Assembly: GCF_002005105.1 (NCBI RefSeq)
Contig: NZ_MSCV01000039.1
Coordinates: 1 to 64,000, forward strand
DNA: 64,000 nucleotides
Direction of reading: 5' to 3'
Origin: Methylocaldum sp. 14B
GTDB lineage: Bacteria; Pseudomonadota; Gammaproteobacteria; Methylococcales; Methylococcaceae
Part shown: in pieces, positions 18,562 to 27,869 of the stretch
How positions within the stretch are numbered: position 1 is the first letter of the stretch
How the letters are laid out: each line of letters starts with the position of its first letter
The notes under the pieces: model-generated
Seen by the model: the letters and a program-made list of their open reading frames with translations, nothing else
What the model was told of the DNA's origin: nothing
Databases searched by the model: none
Program-made: the position numbers and the translations under genes

Positions 18562-21500
18562 TTAGCCGCCCACCGCGCCCAGTTCGAGCCGCGCAGGAAC
18601 TTTTCCGTCGATGTTGTCCGACGTGGATTCGGCTTTTCCGATGCCGATACGAGTGCGATCGACTCCGGGGAGGCCGATCAGCTCTTGCTGGATCGCTTTC
18701 GCCCGGCGATCTCCCAGAGCTTCGAGCTCGGACGTCGATATTGGGGCGGCGGTATTCACCAAATTCTCGAACAGGCGTTCATAGAAATCCTGGTCCTCGC
18801 TACCCCGGCCTAAAAGAGCCAATATTCTGCCGACTCGCTGAGGTTTCCTTCCGGTCTTCTTTTCGTAAGCGGCCTGAAGCTCTTCCAGCGCCTTGGGGCC
18901 TCCTCGCTCGATCGTGAGGTCTTCCAGAGCGCGCTGGGTCTTGGCATTGGTGAACGCCAGAGGTCCCGGATCTTCTCCAGGTTTAAGACCCAGATCCAGT
19001 TTCTCCGCGACGGCCTGCCGCACGTGTAGCGATCTTAGCGCCTCGCCGTCCCGTTTGGGGTCGAACCGGCCGTGTATGGTCAACTTGAGCATGGGGCGTT
19101 TTTCCATTGCTTCGGCGACCTTTTTGAGCCTTTCCCGCTCCGGAGGCGGCAAGGCATCGCTGCCGGGCTCGAACAGCACCGTGTCGGGGTGTTCCTCGCC
19201 GCCCGCGAACACCGAACCGATCATCCGAAAGGGTGCGGTTGCGGCTTTTTGCAGTACGGTGACGAAGGCCTCCCAAACCACTTTCCCGTAGCGGAATTTG
19301 GGACTGTCCACATCGCCTTCCACGGGGACCGAGACGTTGATTTGGCCTTGGCTGTCGGTAAGTACCGCTACCGCGAGATCCAGCGGCAAGGAAACGGCAT
19401 TGGGGCTTTCGATGCGTTCACCCAAGGTGAAATTGTCCAAAACGATCTTGTTCTCGCTTTTCAGCATGCTGTCTTCGATCTTGTACTCGAGATCGAGGTC
19501 GAGCTTGCCGGATTGTATTTTGCGTCCGGCGAATGTCGCGCTGTAAGGCGAGAGAGAGGTCATCGAGACGTTACGGAAGACCACCGTAATATCGCTGAAC
19601 TTTTTTTGCTGCATGGGATTCAGCGCACCGTCGACCTTGACCGATCCAAATTGATCGACGCGCCCGGTGAACGCCAGATGCGTCCGGCCGGAAGCCGCCG
19701 TCGAAATATCGGTGATCGTCCCGTCGAAGTCGTGGACGAGCGTGGAAAAGGGAATGACCAGGCTCAGATCGCTGAAGTCGACGACACCGTCGTTGACGCG
19801 GACGCGCTCCACCGTGACCGGAAACGGTTTTTTCGAATCTTGCTTCGATGTTGTCTTGGGCGAGGGCGCTTTCTTCGCAGGAGTCTTCGGACTTTGTTCC
19901 TTGAATATGGCGGCAAGATTCGTCGAGCGGTCCTCGAATATCGTGATCTTCGATCCCGGCTGATCGACTCGCACTTCCTGGATCGAAAGACGGTTCGGTT
20001 CGAGCGAAAAATCGATCTCGTTTGCCGAAAGCTTCTTCCATGACAGAAAAGGCTTTCGGCTTTCGGTCTCGATCAACAGAAGGTCGAAGACGCTGAGGAC
20101 GCCTTTGCTCTTGACCGACGGGCCTTTCGGAGTCCGGGTGAAATCCACGTCCACGGCGGTGGACAAGTCGCCGCTTTCGAGCTTGAGCTTAGCGAATTTG
20201 GCGACCACGGGGTGCAGCGCCTTCAGGTTTACCCGGTCGACCTGAATCTTGGCTTCCGCCCGATCGCCCGTGGGAGATGCGGTGCCGGTCGCCTTCAGCG
20301 CGCCACCTTGTTTGACCTTGAGGTTGGTATCGAACTCGACCGGTGTCTCGCCATCGTTGGTGATGCTCTTGAGGCCGATATTGATGTCCTCGAAATCGTA
20401 GGCGACTTCGGAAGAGAAGCTATGGTCGACGACGCCGAGATCGAATCCCTCCAGTGTGAATGTGTTGAGCGCGAAGTGCCACGGCTGTCCCTTGGATTCG
20501 GCAGGGGCTTCGGCAGCAGGCGTTTCCGCGCCGGTATCGCCCGACTTAGGCGCGAAGAGTTCGGCCAAATGAATGGTACCGGTCTTGTCGCGGACGACTT
20601 GAGCCTTGCCGCCTCTAAGTGCGGCCCGTCCAATGGTTGCCTCGCGCTTTTCGAGGCCCACTTGCCCTTCCGCCAGTTCGAACTGATCCCAAGCGGCCAA
20701 GGGATCGGAAGAATCAGGTTCGGTAAGGGCGATTCCGTTCAGAACGGCCGTCAGCCCGTCGAGATTTGCTTTGGGCGTACCCGCGCCGACTTCGGCCGTG
20801 GCCTTGAGATCGAGACCGAACCGGTCGACCGAAACGACATAAGGCGACCGGCGGCTGGCATCGGCATAAGCGAGACCGACATCGGCGATCTTGAAATTTT
20901 CGACCGCCAGCTTCCAGGGGGGGGCGGGCTCGGCGTCGGGCGGCGGATCGGCCGGATTCGAAGCGGTACCGTTCGCGTCCTCTTTCACCAGATTCTGCCA
21001 GTTCAACGACCCGGTTGCGTCGACCGATGCGTTGACCTGGCCGTTCTGGATGATGAAGGAGGGTACGTTAAGCGATCGGCTGGCCAGGTCGAAACTGGCA
21101 TTACCGGCTTCGATCTTCTCCAAAGCGAGGATCGGATCGGCCGTATCGGGCATGGCGAAGCGGAGCCCTGACAGCGTCAGCCCCAGATTGGTCACCGACA
21201 GATCGGTCTTTTCGGGGCTCTGGCTATACCGATAATGCGCCGACAACGCAGCCCGGCCGGACGGTTCGGCCAGATTGAGGCGGTCCCGGAGGAATTTCCA
21301 GGGGAGCGCCAAGTTGAAAGCGTCGAGCCGTACGTCGCCGTCGGAAAGAATCGGTTCCAGCGAAAGATTTCCCCGCCATTCGAGAGTTCCGCCGTCCGGA
21401 AGCTTGAAAGCGAGTTCATAAGTGCCGGTTTTCTCCGGCAGGGTCGTGAGCGTATTGAGCTCCAAATCGATCGGACTCACCGTTTCCGTTATGTCGGCGT

Positions 21501-21999
21501 CCTTCGAGTAATCGGCGTATTCCACCGAACCGCTCGTCAATGCGAGATGCTTGACCAGAAGGCGGGGCAGGGGCTCGTCGGGCTTTTCGGGTTCTTCGGA
21601 CTTTGGCGCGGCTTCGGCGATTTTGGCCAGATTGAGTTTTCCGTCTTGTTCGACTATCGCCCTCAGTGAAGGGGCTTCAAGGCGGAAATCGGCAAGCGTC
21701 CACGCACGCCGAAATATGCTTTCCAATTCGAAGTTGACGAACAATCGGGCAAATCGAAAGACGGATTGGCCATTCGAGTCATTCAGGTTGAAATCCTGGG
21801 CTTCGAAAGTGAATGTGAACGGATTGAAGGCGACTTTGCCGACGGAAGCATCGCGCTTAAGCTGCTCGGCGGCGATTTTGGGAACATAACGCTGCACGAG
21901 ATAGGGGACGAGTGAAAACCCGGCAAGCGCATAAAGCATGAGCGCTGCCGTGACAGTTAGTATCCACGGGTTTCTAGCAATTCGGACCAGCCGATTCAT
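18562..21999 (-). CDS. DUF748 (AsmA-like) giant envelope protein with OmpA-like C-terminus
   Basis: An 1145-residue protein anchored by one N-terminal membrane segment (about 12-33), followed by a long periplasmic region rich in beta strands. DUF748 blocks start with FTFEAQDFNLNDSNGQS and RLFVNFELESIFRRAW. The stretch near 905-985 (VLFEPGSDALPPPE, KLTIHGRFDP) resembles the OmpA-like fold often found at the end of DUF748 proteins. AsmA-like proteins are thought to bridge the periplasm for lipid transport; this is family knowledge. It converges on the flavoprotein gene. Confidence 0.85.
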   Translation of the reverse strand: MNRLVRIARNPWILTVTAALMLYALAGFSLVPYLVQRYVPKIAAEQLKRDASVGKVAFNPFTFTFEAQDFNLNDSNGQSVFRFARLFVNFELESIFRRAWTLADFRLEAPSLRAIVEQDGKLNLAKIAEAAPKSEEPEKPDEPLPRLLVKHLALTSGSVEYADYSKDADITETVSPIDLELNTLTTLPEKTGTYELAFKLPDGGTLEWRGNLSLEPILSDGDVRLDAFNLALPWKFLRDRLNLAEPSGRAALSAHYRYSQSPEKTDLSVTNLGLTLSGLRFAMPDTADPILALEKIEAGNASFDLASRSLNVPSFIIQNGQVNASVDATGSLNWQNLVKEDANGTASNPADPPPDAEPAPPWKLAVENFKIADVGLAYADASRRSPYVVSVDRFGLDLKATAEVGAGTPKANLDGLTAVLNGIALTEPDSSDPLAAWDQFELAEGQVGLEKREATIGRAALRGGKAQVVRDKTGTIHLAELFAPKSGDTGAETPAAEAPAESKGQPWHFALNTFTLEGFDLGVVDHSFSSEVAYDFEDINIGLKSITNDGETPVEFDTNLKVKQGGALKATGTASPTGDRAEAKIQVDRVNLKALHPVVAKFAKLKLESGDLSTAVDVDFTRTPKGPSVKSKGVLSVFDLLLIETESRKPFLSWKKLSANEIDFSLEPNRLSIQEVRVDQPGSKITIFEDRSTNLAAIFKEQSPKTPAKKAPSPKTTSKQDSKKPFPVTVERVRVNDGVVDFSDLSLVIPFSTLVHDFDGTITDISTAASGRTHLAFTGRVDQFGSVKVDGALNPMQQKKFSDITVVFRNVSMTSLSPYSATFAGRKIQSGKLDLDLEYKIEDSMLKSENKIVLDNFTLGERIESPNAVSLPLDLAVAVLTDSQGQINVSVPVEGDVDSPKFRYGKVVWEAFVTVLQKAATAPFRMIGSVFAGGEEHPDTVLFEPGSDALPPPERERLKKVAEAMEKRPMLKLTIHGRFDPKRDGEALRSLHVRQAVAEKLDLGLKPGEDPGPLAFTNAKTQRALEDLTIERGGPKALEELQAAYEKKTGRKPQRVGRILALLGRGSEDQDFYERLFENLVNTAAPISTSELEALGDRRAKAIQQELIGLPGVDRTRIGIGKAESTSDNIDGKVPARLELGAVGG

Positions 22000-22488
22000 G
22001 CGGATTAAAACTCCCTAGCTCAGGTTTGGCGGAGCGTGACGGCTAAAGTGTAGTATCAAGGATGTAAGCCGTTAATTTTCCGCCGCCGACAAGCTCTTTG
22101 TCTCGATTTGATAACACCTGCCTCCGAGAAGGTATTGTTATATTGGACCAGGATAAGCGAGAAGCTTCTTCCGGCGTCAGCGGGAAATTCGGAGCGTATT
22201 CTTGCTCCTCGCAGCCGCCAGGAAAAAGAGCTACGATTGACCTTCCGGCGAAGTAAATAACTTGCGGGAATATGAATTGAAAGACACCTATCCAGCCCTT
22301 TCGGAGTTGGCAGAATACTGCCGCGACACGTCTATGCGGACGTTTTTATAATAAGACGAGCGTTAAGAGCTTATGTTATATTTTTTCAGCCCATGTCTCG
22401 AGCATCTGCTGGAATCAGTTGCTAACTAATTAGGTGTTGCCGCGTGGTTGGACCTGTTGGTAACGCTAGACAGTAGAAAAATAAAGCC
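22000..22488. other. Intergenic region, 489 bases, no gene seen
   Basis: A divergent intergenic region between the DUF748 gene and the small rightward gene at 22489. It is AT-rich toward the right (TTATAATAAG near 22345, TTATGTTATATTTTTT near 22372), consistent with promoters. I find no convincing open frame or RNA. Confidence 0.5.
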
Positions 22489-22749
22489 ATGTATAAAGCT
22501 GATCGTGTCTTCTGGGAACGTAATAGTACAACCGGGAGAACCGAATGGTTCTTTCTGACGCGGGAAGGCGTAATGGGGCCTTATGAATCCGAGATATTCG
22601 CGAGAAAATCGCTCGACGAGTTTAAAGATCGCTGCGCACTGGTCGGAAATAATGTGCACAGAGCCGCCGATTCGAATAGTCATTTCGAACTCGTCCGAGA
22701 CGGAAACGGTTTAACGATCCGGAGAATGGAACCGGAAAAGTCAAGTTGA
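22489..22749 (+). CDS. Small DUF6316-like protein
   Basis: An 86-residue soluble protein. The pattern RVFWERN, WFFLTREGVMGPYES and a following amphipathic helix (ARKSLDEFKDRC) recalls DUF6316 proteins of gammaproteobacteria, which have no known function. No signal peptide or membrane segment is seen, and the C-terminus is charged. The ribosome binding site (AAATAAAG) is weak. It stands alone between the DUF748 gene and the end of the exopolysaccharide operon. The family call is from memory of the pattern. Confidence 0.6.
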   Translation: MYKADRVFWERNSTTGRTEWFFLTREGVMGPYESEIFARKSLDEFKDRCALVGNNVHRAADSNSHFELVRDGNGLTIRRMEPEKSS

Positions 22750-22887
22750 TATTGGCCCGTGAAGCTATTCGACTTTGGCACCCGTAAGCGTCAAGAAACT
22801 GCTTGAATAGCATTAGGCAAAAAACTCCTCTCCCTCGCCAGCCAAGGCAAAGGATATAAAGTCCGGCGTAAGCTTTGGTCTCGGCGA

Positions 22888-23676
22888 CTATTCCACCGAG
22901 CCGTTTTCCGCTTTATTCAAGACCAGACCGACCAGCGCGGTGTCTTGAAGAGCCGCTATGGCTTGGGAGAGTTCGTCCTGCGTCGTTTTCCCTTCCTCAA
23001 CGACTAATACCACGGCATCGACATAAGGCGTAAAAGACAACGCGTCCGCCGTTCCTAAGTGGGGAAGGTCGAATATGACAAATCGCGACGAATAGCGCTG
23101 CTTCAGTTCTTTCACCAGCTGTGCCATTTTCGGCGAGGCAACGAGTTCCGAAGAATTAAATATCGGCCGTTTCCCCGGCAGAATGACAAAACGGCCTATG
23201 CCTTTCGGATTGATCAGGATTTTCGATATGGGAACGTTGTCCATCAAGTGATCGCTTAAGCCCGCGACCGGGTCGATACCCAGATAACGATGAATGGTGG
23301 GATCTCTGAGGTTGGCATCGGCCAGCAGTGCGGTTTGGTGAGCCTCGAGGGCGATGCTGAGCGCGAGGTTGATGGCGGTGAGACTTTTTCCGCAGCCCGG
23401 CCCGGGGCTGGTTATCGCCAGGGTGTTCCAGCCCTGTTCGCGCATTTTATGTAGGACCCGGGTACGGAGGATTTTGTACGCGTCCACGAAGGCACAGGGG
23501 CTATAGCCGGCGATAACGCGTTGGCGGCGCAGCAACTCCCTCGAGAGCGTTACGGTTCTGGTTTGCGTGTACTGGATGTTTTCCAATGAAACCAGATCCG
23601 CCTTGGGGATTTGTGGGCTGGCCACTGCGGAATCCTGGTGCTGCTGTTGTCCGAATGCTCTACCGATGCTTTCCAT
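22888..23676 (-). CDS. CpsD/CapB-type tyrosine kinase-like ATPase of exopolysaccharide synthesis
   Basis: A 262-residue P-loop protein of the BY-kinase/ParA-like fold. The Walker A motif is SPGPGCGKSLTAINLA, the A' motif is ALLADANLRDP and Walker B is FVIFDLPHL. Such proteins act with a Wzz/Wzc-type membrane partner to control polysaccharide chain length; in XrtA loci this gene is called the tyrosine autokinase. The tyrosine-rich tail of classical Wzc is missing, so autophosphorylation is uncertain. GGGAAGGATATAACT precedes the ATG. It is last in the leftward operon, 109 bases after the chain-length gene. Confidence 0.85.
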   Translation of the reverse strand: MESIGRAFGQQQHQDSAVASPQIPKADLVSLENIQYTQTRTVTLSRELLRRQRVIAGYSPCAFVDAYKILRTRVLHKMREQGWNTLAITSPGPGCGKSLTAINLALSIALEAHQTALLADANLRDPTIHRYLGIDPVAGLSDHLMDNVPISKILINPKGIGRFVILPGKRPIFNSSELVASPKMAQLVKELKQRYSSRFVIFDLPHLGTADALSFTPYVDAVVLVVEEGKTTQDELSQAIAALQDTALVGLVLNKAENGSVE

Positions 23677-23785
23677 AGTTATATCCTTCCCTGGTTAGGT
23701 TGGTTTCGGGAACCGGCCGATCCGTCGTCAGTGTCGAAAGCGGCCGATTCGGGTGATGGTTGCAGCGCAACCGAATCTCAGAAGC

Positions 23786-25537
23786 TCAGCTTAAAAGCGA
23801 ATCCATCTTGCGTAAACCCCTGAACCACAGGACGTCCAGCGGTATCCAGAGCCAATGGACCAGAGCTAAAATCAGCAGGATAAAACCGAGGCCCGCCAAC
23901 ATGCCGACGCTCCTCATTTTCTGCTGCTGTGAGATATCCTCATCGGTTTCGAAGTAGGGGATGACGGCAAGCGGCGGTCCGCCGGCCAGCCCCGTTATCA
24001 ATTTCGCTCCTCGTATGGACTTGTCCATGTTTTCAATCAGCAGCACGTAACCGAATCCTCCCGCGATCGCCAGCATCACGCCAAGAAAAGCAATCGCAGG
24101 CCGGTTCGGTTTGATCGGTTTCTCGGGCAACAGCGGAGGCTCGATAATGGAAAACCGCTCACCCTTGCTTTTTTTCTCGAGCTGCTCGGCCACTTCGGCT
24201 TCCATCGCTTTGGCCCTCAGCTCGCGGTAACGGGCGGTGGCATTTTCATAATCCCTGACCAGCTCCAGGTATTGCCGTTCCACTTTGGGGCTTTGCAGCA
24301 ATCGGCTTTCGTATGCGCCGAGTTTTGCCTTGACTTCCTCGCGCCGCTGTCTCAGAACCCGCAAATCCTGAAGAGTGCCGTCACGCTGGGCTTGCAGCGT
24401 AATGTAGGCAGGATTTTCGGGCTGGCTGGCTGCAATGTCCCGGACTGCGCGGGTCGTTTGCGCCTTTCTCAGTTCCGCCTCCAATGCGGAAATCTGTTTT
24501 CTTAAATTGACGATGTCCGGGTGATTTTCGGAATATTTTTCCCGGAGCGACGCTAACTGACCGTCCAGCTGGGCGAGATGCTTGGCCATTTCCAACCCGC
24601 TGTCCGAGTCGCCTGCATCCATTTTGAGCGAAGCGATTTCCAAGCGAGCTTTGACGACGTCGGGGTGTTTGTCAGAATAGCGGCTTACCATGGCCAAATA
24701 CTCCGTCTTGAGACTCTTCAACCGGTCCTGAGGGCTCAGAATGCGCTCTCCGGTTGAAGAGATGACCGGAACATCGGGTTTTATTTGGGCCAATTGGCCA
24801 TCCAGATAGAATTTCCGATCTTCGAGGGAAAGAATTTCATTGTCAATCTGCATTAATTCGCGCTCGGTTCTATCCATGAGCTCGATATTGATTTGTTTCT
24901 GTTCGGGCAGGCTGTTCAGGTTCTGCTCCTTGAAGTCGGCCAGTTTTTTCTCCAAGACCGAAACATAATCCCCCATCTGCCTGGTTTCTTCCTTGAGGAA
25001 ATCCGAGGTTTCAGCGGTCCTTTGAGTGCGAGTCTTGAGGTTTTCCTCCAGGTAAAGCGAAGTGATTTCGTTGGCAACGCGCTGGGCGAGATCCGGATTG
25101 CGGCTATCGTAAGCCAGCGTGAAGGCAATCGTTGCGGTAGACGGCCTGCCGGTACGAGGGTCGATAATGTCGGCACTGATCGTGTCCAGTGCTATATCGT
25201 CACGCATTCGCTTGATGATTTCCTCTTCCGTTAGCCGGTGCCGCGCGTCGGCGTATAGGTCGAACTTCTCGATAATTTTGTTCAGGTTGCTGCGCGTCAT
25301 GACCCGCTGGCTGATCATTTGCAGCCGCTGCGTGGCATAGGTCGTGATGGTCGAGCGTACCAACTCGGGCGGTATTTCCTGTTCTTCGATCAGAATCGTT
25401 GCGGTGGAGCGGTAAGTCGGCGGAAGCAGGACGGCGAGCAAGAGGGTCAGAAACAAGATGCCGGTCAGAATTGCCGCAAATTGGGATTTGCTGCGCTTGA
25501 ACCCGGCCATGTAGTCGTGAAGTCCTTTTTCTTCCAT
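23786..25537 (-). CDS. Polysaccharide chain-length determinant (Wzz/GNVR, XrtA-type)
   Basis: A 583-residue inner-membrane polysaccharide co-polymerase. It has an N-terminal membrane segment (about 20-38), a Wzz domain (TYRSTATILIEEQEIPPEL), long periplasmic coiled coils (about 170-410), a proline-rich motif PLLPEKPIKPNRP, and a second membrane segment (about 475-495) followed by further hydrophobic C-terminal sequence. It probably sets exopolysaccharide length with the ATPase encoded next. GAGGGAATC precedes the ATG, and it starts 17 bases after the barrel gene. Confidence 0.9.
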   Translation of the reverse strand: MEEKGLHDYMAGFKRSKSQFAAILTGILFLTLLLAVLLPPTYRSTATILIEEQEIPPELVRSTITTYATQRLQMISQRVMTRSNLNKIIEKFDLYADARHRLTEEEIIKRMRDDIALDTISADIIDPRTGRPSTATIAFTLAYDSRNPDLAQRVANEITSLYLEENLKTRTQRTAETSDFLKEETRQMGDYVSVLEKKLADFKEQNLNSLPEQKQINIELMDRTERELMQIDNEILSLEDRKFYLDGQLAQIKPDVPVISSTGERILSPQDRLKSLKTEYLAMVSRYSDKHPDVVKARLEIASLKMDAGDSDSGLEMAKHLAQLDGQLASLREKYSENHPDIVNLRKQISALEAELRKAQTTRAVRDIAASQPENPAYITLQAQRDGTLQDLRVLRQRREEVKAKLGAYESRLLQSPKVERQYLELVRDYENATARYRELRAKAMEAEVAEQLEKKSKGERFSIIEPPLLPEKPIKPNRPAIAFLGVMLAIAGGFGYVLLIENMDKSIRGAKLITGLAGGPPLAVIPYFETDEDISQQQKMRSVGMLAGLGFILLILALVHWLWIPLDVLWFRGLRKMDSLLS

Positions 25538-25554
25538 GATTCCCTCGCTATCGG

Positions 25555-26874
25555 TCAGTACTGTAGCTTATCCCATCGATAGCGGATGGTCAGATAAGCG
25601 GCGTGTGATTCGGGAATATTCGAGATGACATCGATCTCCTGTCGACTGTACTGATACGACGCGATCACTGACCAATTTTCGCTCCAATTCCAGATCAGCT
25701 CGCTCCTGGCACGAAAAAGTTGGCGATTGAGCTCTACGTTGCGCTGATCGGCTGTCTTGCGGTCCGTGTAAGAAAATTGAGCCGATCCGGTCAGTGTCGG
25801 CGTAAATTTGTGCTTTCCAGTTAGCGTGACCGTATCAGCCTCGATCAAGTTCCCGTAAATGTTCGGGCTGACCGTGTGCGCATAGTCGAGGTTCAGTTCG
25901 TCCACTTCGAAGCGCTTGGTTGCGCGCGCGTCTATCAGATAAGTCAAAGAGCTGCTGCTGATGTGCTCAGCATCATCGAGTATCGGATCACCGAACGCAG
26001 TTCTGAAAATCGTTCGGGAGCCGGCTTCGGTCTTGTTGTATTGGCCGCCGGCGGCAAGGCTGACGTCGAATGTTTCGTCGATGGAATAGGAGAATCCGAC
26101 GATGGCCGTGGCGTAATCGATCATGATTTCTTCAGTGCGATTTTCATATGTTCCGGGAACACGGAATATTTGGAAATCCAAGGTTCCTGGGATGAAAGTC
26201 GTGCTTTCCGGTGCCGAATAGCTCGTGTAGGAGAACGAACCATTCATCTTTAAGTATTCGCTGTATTCATGAACCACACCGACCGAGCCGAAATGGATTT
26301 GATAATGAGGAAAGGCGGTATTGTCTTTGTTCCGATATTCGGTGTTGTCATATTGATAGTTCAGACCAAGCCGGGTGTCTTCGCTCAAATAATATGTCCA
26401 CGACGGGTTAATCGTTTGCCTGTTTCTCCTGACTTGCTCGAATACCAGATCGTTGGTTTCAATGAACGAAGTTCGGCTCGAATCCCTGATGTAATCGCCT
26501 CGAAGAGCGAATTGGCTACGCTCGGTGACGAAATAACTGCCGGTCAAGGAAACGAATTGATTCAGGGTATTCAAGCCCTTTTGATCGTAAAAATAATTGT
26601 CGAGACGGATACTTCCGTCGAGCTTCCATATTTCTTCAGCGGCTGAGAATTGTGTGTTCAGGCCGAGTTTCGTGCCCCAGACATCGGTATGTGGGCCGGG
26701 TGTGAGAAAGATATTGGTGTTGTACTCCTCTTCCACGTTGGCATCCGCTTGGAAGGTATATTCCACTGCATTGACGTCCGTTGCGATAAGTAATCCGATG
26801 ATCCACGTGATGTAGAGTGGAGGGTTTCCTCGTCCTTTATTGCTTATGGCGTTGACCGGTTTTGCGTTATGCAT
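25555..26874 (-). CDS. PEP-CTERM/exopolysaccharide-associated outer-membrane beta-barrel
   Basis: A 439-residue secreted protein with a signal peptide (hydrophobic ITWIIGLLIATDVNA) followed by repeated amphipathic beta strands and a C-terminal IRYRWDKLQY ending in an aromatic residue, as in outer-membrane barrels. Position and length fit the TIGR03016-type barrel of XrtA loci, thought to form or support the outer-membrane export pore. The ATG at 26874 is preferred to an in-frame TTG five codons upstream. It lies between the export-protein gene and the chain-length gene. Confidence 0.8.
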   Translation of the reverse strand: MHNAKPVNAISNKGRGNPPLYITWIIGLLIATDVNAVEYTFQADANVEEEYNTNIFLTPGPHTDVWGTKLGLNTQFSAAEEIWKLDGSIRLDNYFYDQKGLNTLNQFVSLTGSYFVTERSQFALRGDYIRDSSRTSFIETNDLVFEQVRRNRQTINPSWTYYLSEDTRLGLNYQYDNTEYRNKDNTAFPHYQIHFGSVGVVHEYSEYLKMNGSFSYTSYSAPESTTFIPGTLDFQIFRVPGTYENRTEEIMIDYATAIVGFSYSIDETFDVSLAAGGQYNKTEAGSRTIFRTAFGDPILDDAEHISSSSLTYLIDARATKRFEVDELNLDYAHTVSPNIYGNLIEADTVTLTGKHKFTPTLTGSAQFSYTDRKTADQRNVELNRQLFRARSELIWNWSENWSVIASYQYSRQEIDVISNIPESHAAYLTIRYRWDKLQY

Positions 26875-26949
26875 GGCTGTCAGAGCCAATCAAACGAGTC
26901 GGCAGCGTCAGGAATTTCGTCGATCGATACAGGGATAACTCGTGCGACA

Positions 26950-27537
26950 TCACGGAACCACTACAACGTCTCCTCTTTGCAGCAGGATGTCTTGCTCCAA
27001 CGCGTTTCCATTGGCGACTTCATCGTAGTCGAAGGGTAACGCCACCTCCTTTTCGCCTATCCGGCGTATGATCTTGATATCGTCATCGTCGGCAAAAGGC
27101 GTCAGGCCGCCAGCCATCGACAACGCCTGCATGACCGAAACCTGATTCGGGGTAATGAATTCACCAGGCTTGTTGACTCTGCCAACCACATAAATCTTGT
27201 GGTTCAAATTGATCAAAGCGACACTGACTTCCGGCTCGGCAAAGAAATCGGAGAGTCTTTTGGCGATTTCGGATTTGATCTGACGGACGGTCAGACCTCC
27301 CGCTGCCAACTCACCGATTAAAGGGAACGTAATTCCGCCATCGGGACGTACCAAGGTCTGCTTCGTTAGCCCGTCTTCTTTCCAGACGGAGATCTCCAGA
27401 ACATCCCCGGCGCCGACGATATAATCGGGAGGTACGGACGCCGATGAGTCGACCGATAAGGAGGCGGGAGCCTGAGCAGCGGATACCGAGAAGGCGAAGT
27501 GAAGGATAAGCGCAAAAGCCAAAAATCCATTTTTCAT
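26950..27537 (-). CDS. Polysaccharide export protein (Wza-like, SLBB domain)
   Basis: A 195-residue secreted protein with a signal peptide (about 1-21, FSVSAAQA), a polysaccharide-export domain (DYIVGAGDVLEISVWKEDGL, then TFPLIGELAAGGLTV) and a soluble-ligand-binding beta-grasp domain (IYVVGRVNKPGEF, LSMAGGLTPFADDD). No lipobox cysteine is present. It should form or gate the periplasmic/outer-membrane export channel. First gene of the leftward operon, divergent from prsT. Confidence 0.92.
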   Translation of the reverse strand: MKNGFLAFALILHFAFSVSAAQAPASLSVDSSASVPPDYIVGAGDVLEISVWKEDGLTKQTLVRPDGGITFPLIGELAAGGLTVRQIKSEIAKRLSDFFAEPEVSVALINLNHKIYVVGRVNKPGEFITPNQVSVMQALSMAGGLTPFADDDDIKIIRRIGEKEVALPFDYDEVANGNALEQDILLQRGDVVVVP

Positions 27538-27869
27538 ATGCGCATCTACACGATGTTACGAGAGACCGGACGGATGAATCGGTCCGTATCCCATGGACCA
27601 TGACCGTATGTAACGGTATAGTCGGAGAATACTACAGCTTATTACATTTTTCACGCCCGTAACAATCCAGATTGCGGAAGGAGATGGAGCCAAGGAGATG
27701 GCTGCGGTCTCCTTCGCGTTACAAAGCTGTTGTCATCAGGACTCTCGGAGCGGCGATGCGCCCGCACGCCCCAGGGGAAACCTGGCGAATTTCCGGAAGT
27801 CCGCTGTATCGTGCTCGAGATCGAGAAATCGAGCTGATTTCAACCGCAAATACATTAGGGACGATATCC